From Anolis sagrei (lineage: Eukaryota > Chordata > Lepidosauria > Squamata > Anolidae): a stretch of DNA of 64,000 bases. The translations under genes were made by a program, and so were the position numbers. The notes beneath the pieces are model-generated. The model was not told the origin of the DNA. It searched no databases and saw only the letters and a program-made list of their open reading frames with translations. Each line of letters begins with the position of its first letter. Position 1 is the first letter of the stretch. The stretch spans positions 61,552,252-61,616,251 of the forward strand of contig NC_090026.1 in assembly GCF_037176765.1 (NCBI RefSeq). The letters run 5' to 3'. Shown here in pieces: positions 48,775 to 60,132 of this stretch.

Positions 48775-51700
48775 CTTTATTTGTATCCCGCTAACATCTC
48801 CCGCAGGACTCAGTGCGGTTTACAAAGGCCAAGGCCCTCAATAAAACAACAGCATAACAAATACAACAATAAAACTCATAAAGCAAACCAATAAACATTA
48901 AAGCAATAACAGTAAAACATCAAAACAATACATCATGACACATTTAAAACTAGGGCCGGGCCAAATGTAATGAATAAATTTAAAGTGCTGGACATGACAG
49001 CACTTTACATCAAATAATACGATCAAATAATACAATAAAACATTAAAACAGTAAAATCATCTTAAAACATCAAACACATCAGCCAATACATTCATTTACC
49101 AGAAAATATTAAAATGCTTGTAAAGCAAAAATCAAACCTGGAAATCCAGTGTCGCAACCCAAAATCCTTTCCTATTGTCATTATCCTTTCATAAAATGCC
49201 TGGCTACAGAGCCAGGTCTTCAGTTGTCTTCTAAAGGACAGGAGGGAGGTGGCCAACCTGATGTCCTTAGAGAGGGAGTTCCACAGACTTGGGGGGGGGG
49301 CAACTGCTGAGAAGGCCCTGTCTCTCATCCCAACCAATTGCGTTTGTGAGAGTGGCGGGATCAAGAGCAGGGCCTCTCCTGATGATCTTAAGCTTCGTGA
49401 GGGTTCATAGCAGGAGATATGTACGAACAAGTAATCTGGGCCAGAACTGTTCACGGCTTTAAAGGTTAAAACCAGAACTTTGAATTGTGCCCGGAAGCCA
49501 ATCGGCAGCCAGTGGAGCTGACGCAACAGAGGAGTGGTACGCTCCCTGTACGCCGCTCCAGTTAACAACATGGCTGCTGACCGTTGGACTAATTGAAGCT
49601 TCCGAGAAGTTTTCAAAGGCAGCCCCACGTAAAGAGCGTTGCAGTAGTCTATTCTGGATGTAACTAGAGCGTGGACCACCATGGCCAAGTCATCTGTATG
49701 TTGGATATTATCTTCTTACAAATCAATGTTTATGTTTATTTATTTATTTATTTACAGCTTTTATATTCCGCCCTTCTCACCCCACAGGGGACTCAGGGCG
49801 GATTACAGTGTACACATATATGGCAAACATTCAATGCCAAATTTTTGACATACAAACATATACAGACATACACAGAGGCTATTTAACTTTTTCTGGCCGC
49901 CAGGAGAGCTGTCCCTTTTATCGTCCATCTGCGACGCTGATGAAGCACTTCCGCATTCCCCACATGCTTCCCCGCTGGAATGCTTTGCTGGAGTCTTCTT
50001 TATGGCCTCATAAATCAGTTAATTTAGCCTCCCCACACTTTAAGGTGGTACCTAATTTTCCTATTTGACAGATGCAACTGTCTTTCGGGTTGCAAAGGTC
50101 GACAACAGGCTACTGTTGTGGTTCAGCACCAATGTGATGGGAATGGGAGTGAGGAGCGTGCAGATGGGATTGAGAATAGTGCAGATGTGGGCTCTCAGCT
50201 TTCTTCCCATGAATTTAGAGACAGGTCTGTGTCTTCAATGTCTTCACAAGATCGGAATGTGAGTGATAAGGCAGTTGCTGGGAAGCAAGGTCAGACAGTC
50301 GGTGGGATGCAAGGCCGCGCAGGCCAGGTGGTGCGAAGGATCGCGCGGCTGGCAGAGAAGGGTTGACCTCATCTGTGGGAAAACTGCTCGTTAAGGCTTG
50401 TTTGATGTTTGCTGTTTTGCTGTGAAACGTATAAGTAATCTGCCTGGACAGAGATCCTGTGTTAGTTCAACGTTGCAATATGGCTTGCAGTAGCCCAGTT
50501 CGGGGCTAAGGATTTAGCAACAGCCTGCTTCGTGTAACCTTAAGCTGCTTCCTGGTTTGGGGCTTCTTGTTTTGCTTCATGTCTTCTGCTTAAACTTCCA
50601 AGGAATATATTGGACTTTTTACTTTGTAACCACTGAATCTTTTACTGCTTTTACTTTGATTGTTTCAATAAACTTTTTACTTCTCAAGATTGGCTGGTTT
50701 TGTCTGAGAAAGCAAGGTGAATCTATTCTGAGGCACAACAGTTTGAACTAACCACCAACAAAGTCCTTGCTTCTCCCAGCCACTATGAATCCCGCTGAAG
50801 CTCAAGCGATGCAACAACAGCTGGTGACCCTTCAGCAGCAGATAGCAACGATGCAAGGGCAAGCAGCAGCCAACCCTCCGGTTCAGCCGCTAAGGACTCC
50901 CATGGCGTTGCCTAACAAGTTCTCTGGAGACAGCCAACGGGTCAAGGATTTCCTGGGGCAGTGTGATGCCTATCTCACAGTGCGGGCAGCGGAGTTCCCA
51001 GATGAAGCCGCCAAGGTGGGCTTTGCCTACAGTCTGTTGGAGGGCCCGGCCCTCTCCTGGGCCACCGCGTTACGTGAGGCTGCTTCCCCTGTGTGCAACA
51101 CCGCCAAGGCTTTTATGGATGAACTGCATAAAGTATGGGGAGGCCAAGTGCACCGGGAGATGGCGGATCGAAAGTTGCGAGCTCTCAAGCAGAAAGAAGG
51201 ACATTTGGCCGAATACATTTCAGAATTTCGTGTTTTGCAGCGGGAGCTTGCCTGGAATGATGCCGCCTACATGAGTGCTTTCAAGGCGGGGCTCACCCAG
51301 GAGATGCAGTTGGAGGTGGCCCGTTCCGCTGTTCCAGCCGATTTGGAGGAGTTGATGTCCCTGTGTATCCGGGTAGATGGGACTATGACTACCCAACGCC
51401 ATATCCTTGCCGGCTCTCGGCCAGTTGGTCGAAGGGGGGCCGATGCAGGGGTACCACGTCGCTTGGGACCGCCGCCAGCTCATGTGCCTGACGCAGAGGA
51501 GCCCATGCAGTTGGGTTCCATGCGCCCCAAAATCGATGCGGCGGAAAAGGCGCGGAGACAACGGCTGAACCTGTGTTGGTATTGTGGGGGCAGTGGACAT
51601 TTTTCTCGGGAGTGCCCCGTAAAGAAGAAGATGACCCCTCGCCTGGCAGGGGCCTCTGGTTCAGCGGAGGCCGTGGCGCCCCCGGCCCAGAGTTCGGGTG

Positions 51701-54700
51701 AGCAGTGGGCCGAACAGCCGGCGGGGGAAGGCAACGACCGAGTTTAGCTGGGCTCGCTGACTCGGTCTCCATCCCGTTTCCAGAGCCCGCCACTGGGATG
51801 CTGTTCTTTCTGTTGGTTTCGTTTTGTATAGCTCAAAAGACTCCCACAGCGGTGCACGCCTTGGTCGACTGTGGGGCCACTAACAATTTCATGGACAGTC
51901 GGTTTGTGGAACACCTTGGATTACAATGCTTAGACCTTCAGCCTCCCTGGGATGTACAAAACTTTGATGGGCGCTCGCTGAAAGCCGGGCCGGTCGCTCG
52001 CTATACGGCGCCCGTGCAGATGAAGGTCGGGGACCATGTGGAAGAGGTCTCCTTTTTGGTCACGGACCTTCCACACGCTGTGGTGTTGGGAATCCCATGG
52101 CTGGCCAAGCACAACCCGACCATTTGGTGGTCCCAGAAACAGTTACGATTCACTTCGGCCTTTTGTAAAGACCATTGCGGCGGGGAGCGGAAGTGTCGGC
52201 TCGCAGAGGTTGCCGCACAGGCTACGGGCCAGCTGCCCGCCAAATACCAAGATTTCTGGGACGTTTTCAGCGAAAAGGAGGCGGAGAGACTTCCCCCCCA
52301 CCGTCCGTACGACTGCGCTATTGACTTGATTCCGGGCGCCCCGATTCCGCGTGGGCGGTTGTATTCTCTCTCGGAACCGGAGCTGGCAGCTCTTCGGGAG
52401 TTTTTGGATACCAACCTACGTAAGGGGTTCATTCGTCCCTCGCAGTCGCCGGCCGGCTCCCCAGTTTTGTTCATCAAGAAGAAGTCAGGGGAACTGAGAC
52501 TCTGCAATGACTATCGAGCATTGAACAACATTACGATCAAGAACCGCTATCCGCTTCCCCTCATCCCGGAGTTGCTCAACCGGTTGCGAGGAGCTCGGAT
52601 TTTCACCAAATTGGACCTAAGGGGGGCTTATAATTTGGTGCGTATCCGGGAAGGGGACGAGTGGAAGACAGCCTTCCAGACCCGTTTCGGGAGCTTTGAA
52701 TACAGAGTTATGGGTTTCGGACTCTGCAACGCTCCAGCCACGTTCCAGCACTTCGTCAACGACGTCTTTCGCGATTTTTTAGACCACTTTCTAGTCATTT
52801 ACCTGGACGACTTCCTGATTTACTCGACGAATCCCCGTGACCACACTCAACAGGTGCGTGCGGTGCTTCAGCGCCTGAGGGATCATGGACTGTACGCGAA
52901 GCTGGAGAAGTGCGCTTTCGACCTAGAGGAAGTAGACTTCCTGGGACACCGCATTTCGGCGGAGGGAATCTCCATGGACCCCACTAAAGTCTCCGCGGTG
53001 TTGGAATGGAAATCCCCTGGGAGCAAAAAGGACATCCAAAGATTCATGGGGTTCGCCAATTATTACCGCAAATTCATCCCCGACTTTGCCCGCTGGGCGG
53101 ACCCTATTACTCAATGCCTGAGAGGTAAACGGCCGTTCCTATGGACTGAGGCGGCTGAAAGAGGGTTTCAGCGGCTCAAAGAACTTTTCACTTCCCAGCC
53201 TATCCTGCAACATCCTGATCCTACTAAGCTGTTTGTGGTGCAGGCCGACGCGTCGGATGTGGCGGTCGGGGCAGTGTTGCTACAACCTGCGGGGGATCAT
53301 CTCCGGCCCTGTGCATATTTTTCTCGACAGTTGACTGCCCCAGAAAGAAACTACACCATTTGGGAAAAAGAGCTCCTAGCCATCAAGTCAGCGTTTGAGA
53401 CTTGGAGACATTGGCTAGAGGGTGCTCCCCAACCAGTGGAAGTTCATACGGATCACCGCAATCTGGAATATCTCCGTACGTCCTGGAAGTTAAACCAACG
53501 ACAGCAGCGTTGGGCATTGTTTTTTGAGAGATTTAACTTCCGAATTTGCTACGTGCCGGCGGCCCAAAACAAACAAGCAGATGCTTTGTCGCGCAAGCCG
53601 GAATATACTCGGGGCCAAGAAGACTCCTCAGAGTCCTGTATTTTGCGGCCAGAAAACTTTGCATTTACCAGCACAACGAGGCCCCCTTCGACTTTGGCTG
53701 AAAGAATCCGGGCACGGCAGCAAGAGGACTTGTGGGTGCAAGAACAACTGGAGGCCGGATTAAAGTTCCCATTTCAAGAAATAGATGGGATGCTGTGTCA
53801 TCGTTCACAGGTCTATGTGCCGCTCGGCCCCGAGCGGGAGGAAATCTTAAAACTATGCCATGATACCAAGCCGGCGGGACATTTTGGGATTTTTAAAACA
53901 CTGCAGCTAATACTGAGGGACTTTTGGTGGCCCAAGATCCGGCGAGAGGTCGAGAAATATGTCAACGGCTGTCCTGTTTGTCACCGCGCCAAGAATCCTA
54001 CTGGCAAACCGGCTGGTTTGCTACAACCTCTGCCTACTCCGAGTCGGCCCTGGGAAATTGTGTCGGCCGATTTCATCACGGATTTACCAGAATCCCAAGG
54101 TTTCACTACCATTCTGGTGGTGGTGGATCTTTTTACCAAGATGGGACACTTCATTCCCTGTGGGGGAGTGCCTACTGCCAAAGAAACTGCCGATTTATTC
54201 CTAAGCCACATTTTCCGTCTTCATGGACTTCCAAAGAGCTTGGTGACCGACCGTGGGGCTCAATTTACCTCGCACTTCTGGAAGGAGATACAACGACAGT
54301 TAGGCATCGCGAGTCGGATGTCGTCGGCGCATCATCCACAGTCTGATGGCCAGACCGAGAAGACCAACGCCACCCTTGAACAATACTTGAGATGTTTTGT
54401 CAATTATCAACAGGACAATTGGGCCTCGCTTCTTGCTGTAGCCGAGTTTGCCTACAACAATGCTACTCACGGGTCGACTAAAGAGGCCCCGTTCTTTGCT
54501 AACTATGGATACCACCCCCGGTTCTTTCCCTCCGTGATTGGGCCTGGGGAGGTCCCTGCTGCTACCACTTGGCTGCAGGAGCTCTCAGCGATTCAAGAGA
54601 TCTTAAAGGCTCAGCTTGAACAAGCAAAAGAGGATTACAAACGGATGGCGGATACCCATCGTCAACCAGGTCCACCGATTCAAGTGGGAGATCGTGTTTG

Positions 54701-57700
54701 GTTGTCCACTAAACATCTGCCTATCCAACGCCCCTCTCGGAAGCTTGACGCACGTTTTGTGGGACCATACCCAGTGGTGGAACAGTTAAATCCTGTGACC
54801 TTTAAACTAAAACTTCCGCACGGCATGCGGATTCATCCAGTTTTCCATCGATCTTTGCTGCGACCCGCCACGGAAGTCCGGCCGGATGCTGGCGGGGCTC
54901 CTCCGCCCCCCCCCCCCCCCGATTCTACGCGATGGCGAGGAGGAGTTCGAAGTAGCGGACATTTTAGACTCTCGTCGTCATCACCGCAAGTTACAGTACT
55001 TGGTGGACTGGGTGGGCTATGGGCCTGAGGAGCGCTGTTGGGTGGATGCTCGGGATGTTCATGCTCCTCTCCTAGTGTCCCGTTTTCACCGGGCCTACCC
55101 GGCCAAGCCCGGGCCGGTGGGGGGCCCACGGGGGGGCCCTAGGGGGGGGGATAGTGTTGTGATTCAGCACCAATGTGATGGGAATGGGAGTGAGGAGCGT
55201 GCAGATGGGATTGAGAATAGTGCAGATGTGGGCTCTCAGCTTTCTTCCCATGAATTTAGAGACAGGTCTGTGTCTTCAATGTCTTCACAAGATCGGAATG
55301 TGAGTGATAAGGCAGTTGCTGGGAAGCAAGGTCAGACAGTCGGTGGGATGCAAGGCCGCGCAGGCCAGGTGGTGCGAAGGATCGCGCGGCTGGCAGAGAA
55401 GGGTTGACCTCATCTGTGGGAAAACTGCTCGTTAAGGCTTGTTTGATGTTTGCTGTTTTGCTGTGAAACGTATAAGTAATCTGCCTGGACAGAGATCCTG
55501 TGTTAGTTCAACGTTGCAATATGGCTTGCAGTAGCCCAGTTCGGGGCTAAGGATTTAGCAACAGCCTGCTTCGTGTAACCTTAAGCTGCTTCCTGGTTTG
55601 GGGCTTCTTGTTTTGCTTCATGTCTTCTGCTTAAACTTCCAAGGAATATATTGGACTTTTTACTTTGTAACCACTGAATCTTTTACTGCTTTTACTTTGA
55701 TTGTTTCAATAAACTTTTTACTTCTCAAGATTGGCTGGTTTTGTCTGAGAAAGCAAGGTGAATCTATTCTGAGGCACAACAGCTACACAATTGGTTGGAA
55801 ACCCACTCCAACCCAGACTGGCTTCGAACTCATGACCTTTTGGTCAGAGTGATCTTAATGCAGCTGACACTCAGCCAGCTGCGCCACAATGTTAATTATC
55901 AATCTATGCTAATTATCAATTATCAAGCACCGGGACTGTGGCGCAGCTGGCTGAGTGTCAGCTGCATTAAGATCACTTCTGATCAAAAGGTCATGAGTTC
56001 GAAGCCAGCCCGGGTCAGAGTGAGCTTCTGACCAATTGTGTAGCTTGTTGTCGACCTTTGCAACCCGAAAGACAGTTGCATCTGTCAAGTAGGAAAATTA
56101 GGTACCACCTATGTGTGGGGAGGCTAATTTAACTAATTTATGAGGCCATAAAAAAGACTCCAGCAAAGCACTCCAGCAAAAGCATGCGGGGAATGCGGAA
56201 GTACTTCATCAGTGTCGCAGATGGACAATGAAAGCGACAGCTCCCCTGGCGGCCAGAAAAGTTAAATAGCCTCTGACTGTCGATATCTGTTGTGTGTCTT
56301 TGACATTGAATGTTTGCCATATATGTGCACATTGTAATCCGCCCTGAGTCCCCTGCGAGGTGGGAAGGGCGGAATATAAATACTGTAAATAAATAAATAC
56401 TATTTTACATTTGTCTGTACATTCCAACATTTGCCAAGTCTGAAGGTCCTATAACCTTACCTGAGAGTCTCATTAGCCAAACCTTGAAAGATTACAATTC
56501 CCTTAATTATTACTCCTCATAACACACATTTGCCTTTCTAAACTTTTAATGCTACTTACTTGGGAGCTTGTTGAAGAGCAACGGTGCATTCTGAGGAACC
56601 ATTTCTGTACTGAACATTAGTACTGGCCTGTACCCAAAACCAGTGGTCCTTGTTTGCTTGGAATCTCATCAGTGAAATGCCATTTTCTCTATTACATTCA
56701 CCTATAGATGAAAAATGTTTTTGGGAACAAGGTTCTTAAGTATGTAACTTCATTGTTATTTAAGATCTATAGACAGTCTATTGATTAATTAATATACAGA
56801 AAATTCACATTTGTTCATGGTAGAGAAAATGCACACTTCTGTCTGTTACTTTTAAAATTAGCAAATTAAATGCCTGAAAGCACCCCAGTTTGATCGAACT
56901 CCAGCAGCTTTGCATTATTTCAGTACATTATTTATCTGTTCAGCAAGGAGAATAATTGCTGAACAGGCACCGGGATTGTGGCGCAGCTGGCTGAGTGTCA
57001 GCTGCATTAAGATCACTCTGAGCAAAAGGTCATGAGTTCGAAGCCAGCCCGGGTTGGAGTGGGTTTCCAACCAATTGTGTAGCCTGTTGTCGACCTTTGC
57101 AACCCGAAAGACATTTGCATCTGTCAAGTAGGAAAATTAGGCATCATCTTAAAGTGTGGGGAGGATAAATTAACTAATTTATGAGGCCATAAGGGAGGAC
57201 TCCAGCAAGCACTCCAGCAAAAAGAATGCGGGGAATGCGGAAATACTTCATCAGTGTCGCAGATGGACAATGAAAGCGACAGCTCCCCTGGCGGCCAGAA
57301 AAAGTTAAATAGCCTCCGTGTATGTCTGTATATGTTGTATGTCAAAAATTGGCATTGAATGTTTGCCATATATGTGTACACTGTAATCCGTCCTGAATCC
57401 CCTGATACATGCAATAGGTAAAGAAGTAGGAAGAAAACATGGGTTTTCCAAAAAGAAAGAGAGAAAGAAGGAAAGGAAAGGATAGGAAAGGGAAAGAGAC
57501 AGCTATTGCACTTTTTTCATGTTAGGAGCAACTTGAGAAATTGCAAGTCGCTTCTGGTGTGAGAGAATTGGCCATCTGCAAGGACATTGCCCAGGTGATG
57601 CAAGGATGTTTTGATGTTTTTACCATCCTTGTGGGAGGTTTCTCTCATGTCCCAGCAAGGGGAGCTTGAGCTGACAGAGGGAGCTCATCCACACTCTCCC

Positions 57701-59217
57701 CAGATTTGAACCTGCGACCTGTTGGTCTTCAGTCCTGCCGGCACAGTGGTTTAACCCACTGCATCACCGCGGGCTCCTTAGCTACTGCATTGAATAAACA
57801 TGAGTAACCTTATTTGTATCGACGACTGGGGGGGGAAATAGGAAAACCAGAGCGAAAAAGTTATTTTTTAAGACCTCCACATATATATTTTTTTTTTATC
57901 GTGCCAGGAGTGACTTGAGAAACTGCAAGTCGCTTCTGGTGTGAAAGAATTGGCCGTCTGCAAGGACGTTGCCCAGGGGACGCCCGGATGATTTGATGTT
58001 TTTATCATCCTTGTGGGAGGCTTCTCTCATGTCCCCGCATGAAGAGCTGGAGCTGATAGAGGGAGCTCATCCGTCTCTCCCCGGATTCGAACCTGCAACC
58101 TTTCTGTCTGCAGTACTGCCGGCACAGGGGTTTAACCCACTGCGCCACCGGGGGCTCTTTCCACATAAATATTATTACCTGATAAATGCAGAATAAATGA
58201 ACTCAAAAAAAACATAGGTGAAAACAATACCTTCTTGGAAAGAATTTCTTCTGTGAAAATCAGCCAAACACTGTCCAGAAAGAGCCTTTGAGCTGGAAAG
58301 TACCAATGGTTGGGGAATTGTTAATAAGTTATATTGTTAAGAAAATGTCCTAAAGTTAAGGATATGTCCAAATAAACATTCAAAATCACTGAGTAATTGC
58401 AGAATATTTCACATGAATACATTGCTATTCCCTACAGGACAAGATGAATTACAGCATGCTAGGGAATAGGTTCCCAGTTTTGAAACATAATTGAACATAA
58501 TTGAATCATGTTTGGATATAGCTCTTTATCTCATGACCAAGGAAAATTGTCATGTGTGGATTTTAAAAAATGCTACTATACGTGCTAGGAAAAGGTATAC
58601 TGGGAGCTTGGTGGCATAAATATCTGGGACCTGTGTTTATCATGTCTGTACAGGCCCGTAGCCCGGGGGGGGGGGGGTTTGAGGGGCTTCAGCCCCCCCC
58701 CCCCCCCCCAATTCTCAGGGTGGCCTTACTGGTACATTATTTAAACTGTTATGTTTATTCATATCATGATCTGATCACCATGCTCAATATATCTCATATG
58801 CATGGGGGTATTGGGATAATGATACAAAAGGTTTGCTAGGGTAGATCCTGAGCCCCCCCCCCCCAAAGAAACCAAACCAAACTCAGCCTCCCCAAATTAA
58901 ACTCAGCCCCCCACCGAATCAAAATCCTGGCTACGGGCCTGTCTCTGTATGATCTTAACATTATCATCAGTGACCAGGTCAATGAAGAATAAGTATTAAA
59001 ACTGCATTTGGACTTGCTTAGTATCTGCTGATGCTGCATGATCAGATCTGCATTTTGCTTTCACAAAAAAACTTTTTAACTTCATGTCTGTCACGGAAGG
59101 AAGCAGGAGTGGCACCGCTATGCAGAATAAGGACAGCTGGGGAGGTAGTATTGCTCCTGAGGATGATTTCTTCTTCTGTCCAAAGATAAATTTTAGTTTA
59201 CCTTGAAAATGCATGGT
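47425..59217 (-). CDS. AHRR: Aryl hydrocarbon receptor repressor (AHRR), last four coding exons; 5' part beyond the window
   Basis: Coding exons in this window, 5' to 3': 59018-59217, 58231-58292, 56560-56701 and 47425-48463, with compatible phases 2, 1 and 2 at the junctions. The first encodes [15 protein letters not shown]...LSLFCIA...MKLKS, closely matching human AHRR after its PAS region as I remember it. The last carries the C-terminal repression region with IKTE, LKTE and VKHEPFDS, which line up with the three SUMO-acceptor motifs of human AHRR. AHRR is a nuclear bHLH-PAS protein that pairs with ARNT and represses AHR target genes; its bHLH and PAS exons must lie right of 64,000. The ~8.1 kb last intron holds a chromovirus, SINEs and an L2. 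Confidence 0.92.
48600..49690 (-). mobile_element. L2-clade LINE 3' ends, two copies
   Basis: 48,600-48,722 is a short tail (TTTTTCTATCCCGCCCTTCT). 48,730-49,690 has an ATT-repeat tail and a minus frame at 49,092-49,688 reading [40 protein letters not shown] and [11 protein letters not shown]. Lies in the AHRR last intron. Confidence 0.75.
49735..50113 (-). mobile_element. tRNA-derived SINE (family U), 3' part, split by the chromovirus
   Basis: Minus-oriented body and L2-like tail (TTCTCACCCCACAGGGGACT, GGCGGATTACAGTG). The 5' head with A and B boxes resumes at 55,782 beyond the LTR element. The two halves share the 5-bp duplication GCTAC. Confidence 0.85.
50114..50740 (+). repeat. Left LTR of the chromovirus
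   Basis: 627 bp, starts TGTTGTGG and ends GAGGCACAACA; includes an AATAAAC signal near its end. Confidence 0.93.
50785..51750 (+). mobile_element. Chromovirus part: gag region (approximate limits)
   Basis: Begins [19 protein letters not shown]; the middle reads [19 protein letters not shown], typical of sushi-ichi-type gag (the lineage from which mammalian PEG10/RTL genes derive). Near the end is the zinc knuckle [14 protein letters not shown]. gag and pol overlap slightly in different frames, an arrangement the family is known to read by ribosomal frameshifting. Confidence 0.9.
51700..55100 (+). mobile_element. Chromovirus part: pol region with chromodomain (approximate limits)
   Basis: Domains in order: aspartic protease ([11 protein letters not shown]), reverse transcriptase ([22 protein letters not shown]), RNase H ([12 protein letters not shown]), integrase with its HHCC head ([11 protein letters not shown]...CPVCHRAK) and catalytic core ([24 protein letters not shown]), then a chromodomain-like end at ~54.93-55.10 kb ([20 protein letters not shown]). 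A fossil; nothing further is implied about function. Confidence 0.9.
55155..55781 (+). repeat. Right LTR of the chromovirus
   Basis: 627 bp, same length as the left LTR and by eye almost identical. Followed by GCTAC and the 5' half of the split SINE. Confidence 0.93.
55782..55892 (-). mobile_element. tRNA-derived SINE (family U), 5' head of the split copy
   Basis: Reverse complement shows TGGCGCAGCTGGCTGAGTG (A box) and GGTCATGAGTTCGAAGCC (B box). Continues the body at 49,735-50,113. Confidence 0.85.
55928..56402 (+). mobile_element. tRNA-derived SINE (family U), full copy
   Basis: Starts CCGGGACTGTGGCGCAGCTG with A and B boxes; body includes GTTGTCGACCTTTGCAACCC; L2-like tail CCGCCCTGAGTCCCCTGCG and AAATAAATAAATA. 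Head to head with the split copy on its left. Confidence 0.85.
56403..56559. other. AHRR intron, unique
   Basis: Short intronic sequence between the SINE and the AHRR exon at 56560-56701; nothing recognised. Confidence 0.4.
56560..56701 (-). CDS. AHRR: AHRR exon with WVQA motif
   Basis: 142 bases, acceptor ATCTATAG and donor GTAAGT, phase 1 in and 2 out. Encodes [14 protein letters not shown]...[10 protein letters not shown]...[15 protein letters not shown]. The W-x-x-VQA pattern recalls the degenerate PAS-B strand of the AHR family and aligns with human AHRR GRWAQVPARAP. Confidence 0.85.
56964..57415 (+). mobile_element. tRNA-derived SINE (family U)
   Basis: CACCGGGATTGTGGCGCAGC head, same body, tail cut at TCCTGAATCCCCTGATAC. 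The preceding stretch 56,702-56,963 is unique intron. Confidence 0.85.
57510..57778 (-). mobile_element. tRNA-derived SINE (family T), copy 2
   Basis: Minus-strand head GGAGCCCGCGGTGATGCAGT and body as in the 23.3-kb copy, more diverged. A GGAAA-rich simple repeat precedes it (57,460-57,500). Confidence 0.75.
57885..58158 (-). mobile_element. tRNA-derived SINE (family T), copy 3
   Basis: Minus-strand head AGAGCCCCCGGTGGCGCAGT, B box GCAGGTTCGAATCCGGGG, body ending in GACTTGCAGTTTCTCAAG. Confidence 0.8.
58231..58292 (-). CDS. AHRR: AHRR small exon
   Basis: 62 bases, acceptor ACTTTCCAG and donor GTATTG, phase 2 in and 1 out. Encodes [20 protein letters not shown], weakly alignable with the poorly conserved human CESELHGKPNYS region. 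Phase agreement on both sides is the main support. Confidence 0.72.
58293..58642. other. AHRR intron, nothing recognised
   Basis: Unique AT-rich intron sequence. Confidence 0.4.
58651..58941. mobile_element. hAT-type MITE (same family as 4,428-5,682)
   Basis: Ends CAGGCCCGTAGCC and GGCTACGGGCCTG, flanked by 8-mers TGTCTGTA and TCTCTGTA (one mismatch). The interior has long G and C runs. 291 bp. Confidence 0.8.
59018..59217 (-). CDS. AHRR: AHRR exon with conserved post-PAS block
   Basis: 200 bases. The acceptor is GTTTTTCAG and the first codon ACC is in frame (phase 0). The protein reads [20 protein letters not shown], then [14 protein letters not shown] and HAASADT, the most conserved AHRR block in the window. 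The exon ends in phase 2 at ACTAA|GCAAGT, a GC donor at 59012-59017. No GT donor nearby gives the phase the next exon needs. Confidence 0.92.
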
Positions 59218-59290
59218 CTGAAAAACAACAAAACGCAGAAGAAACTGTGTAAACAATTGCAACCCCTCAAAATCTCCACATAAAGTACCG

Positions 59291-60127
59291 TGTTCTGGTA
59301 CAGCTGTACCAGGAGCTCCAATTTTGTTTGCTTTACATTAAATGTTTGTTTTCAGTCCTAGGTTTCAGGGACTCTGCAGATAGGTGGCTTCTTTTTGTTG
59401 CAGTTATAGAGCAAACCACCTGTCCATCATTGTTAGGTTTTGATCCTGCCCCTTGCTCAGGGCAATTGGGAAGGGAAGGGAGCCATTTTTAGTTAGTCTC
59501 AGCAAGGAAAGCTATGTACAGGACGTGTGTAAAGCTTCCCCTGTACAAAAGCTTCAACCTTTAAGAATTTCCAGGGGTACAGAAATTCCAACAGAAACAG
59601 AAGGGAAAGAATTTCCGGGGAAAGAATTTCCAGGGAAGCATCCCCAAAGCTTTGAAGACTTTCCGGGGGAGAACAGCCCTAAAGATCAAAGAACTCCAGC
59701 TGAAGAGACTACAGGCCTTGCTGGTAGGTCCACTCAGTGCTTTGAGACACAGTTCAACCCGGTAGTGGTGCCCACATCAGTTAGGTTTAAGTTTACAGTC
59801 ATCCTGGGAGAAGTTAAAAAGGGGATTTTCCTTTAAAGTAAAGAAGAAGTTATTGAAGACAGTTGCCTGTCCTTCGTGGGCAAATTAGGAATTCACCAGT
59901 TACCTAAAAGCTTGGAATCATTTGCTTAACTTTACTGAAGACAAGAGAAGTTTCTGTTTGATTGTTCATTAATAAAAGACTTTGTTGTACTTCTCAAGCC
60001 ATCTAAAGACTGTTTGTGGTGGAAACCTCTGAGAACTTCTCTTTAGGCCCCCTGGCTTCCCGTTGGGCAAAGGTTGCACGTCCTGTTTTAAAGACAACTA
60101 TTTACAGGCCCAGCGCGCGACAGAACA
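59291..60127 (+). mobile_element. Solo LTR (family S), copy 2
   Basis: Starts TGTTCTGGTACAGC, ends CGACAGAACA; flanked by 5-bp duplications TACCG at 59,286-59,290 and 60,128-60,132. Same family as 4,668-5,438 but with small indels, so both are older insertions. Confidence 0.8.
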
Positions 60128-60132
60128 TACCG

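Larger units (their letters stand above)
50114..55781 (+). mobile_element. Chromodomain Ty3/gypsy element (chromovirus, sushi-ichi-like), young fossil
   Basis: Two 627-bp LTRs, TG...CA, at 50,114-50,740 and 55,155-55,781, flanked by the 5-bp duplication GCTAC; a purine-rich tract precedes the right LTR. Internal parts in order: gag with a CCHC knuckle, protease, reverse transcriptase, RNase H, integrase and a C-terminal chromodomain. By eye the LTRs differ at about one site, so the insertion is very recent. It looks nearly whole, with perhaps one break. It sits in antisense in the AHRR last intron, inside a SINE. Confidence 0.93.

Noticed and set aside
51928-52512. Minus-strand frames in the pol region as overlapping antisense genes
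   Set aside because: GC-rich shadow frames of the element's sense coding region.
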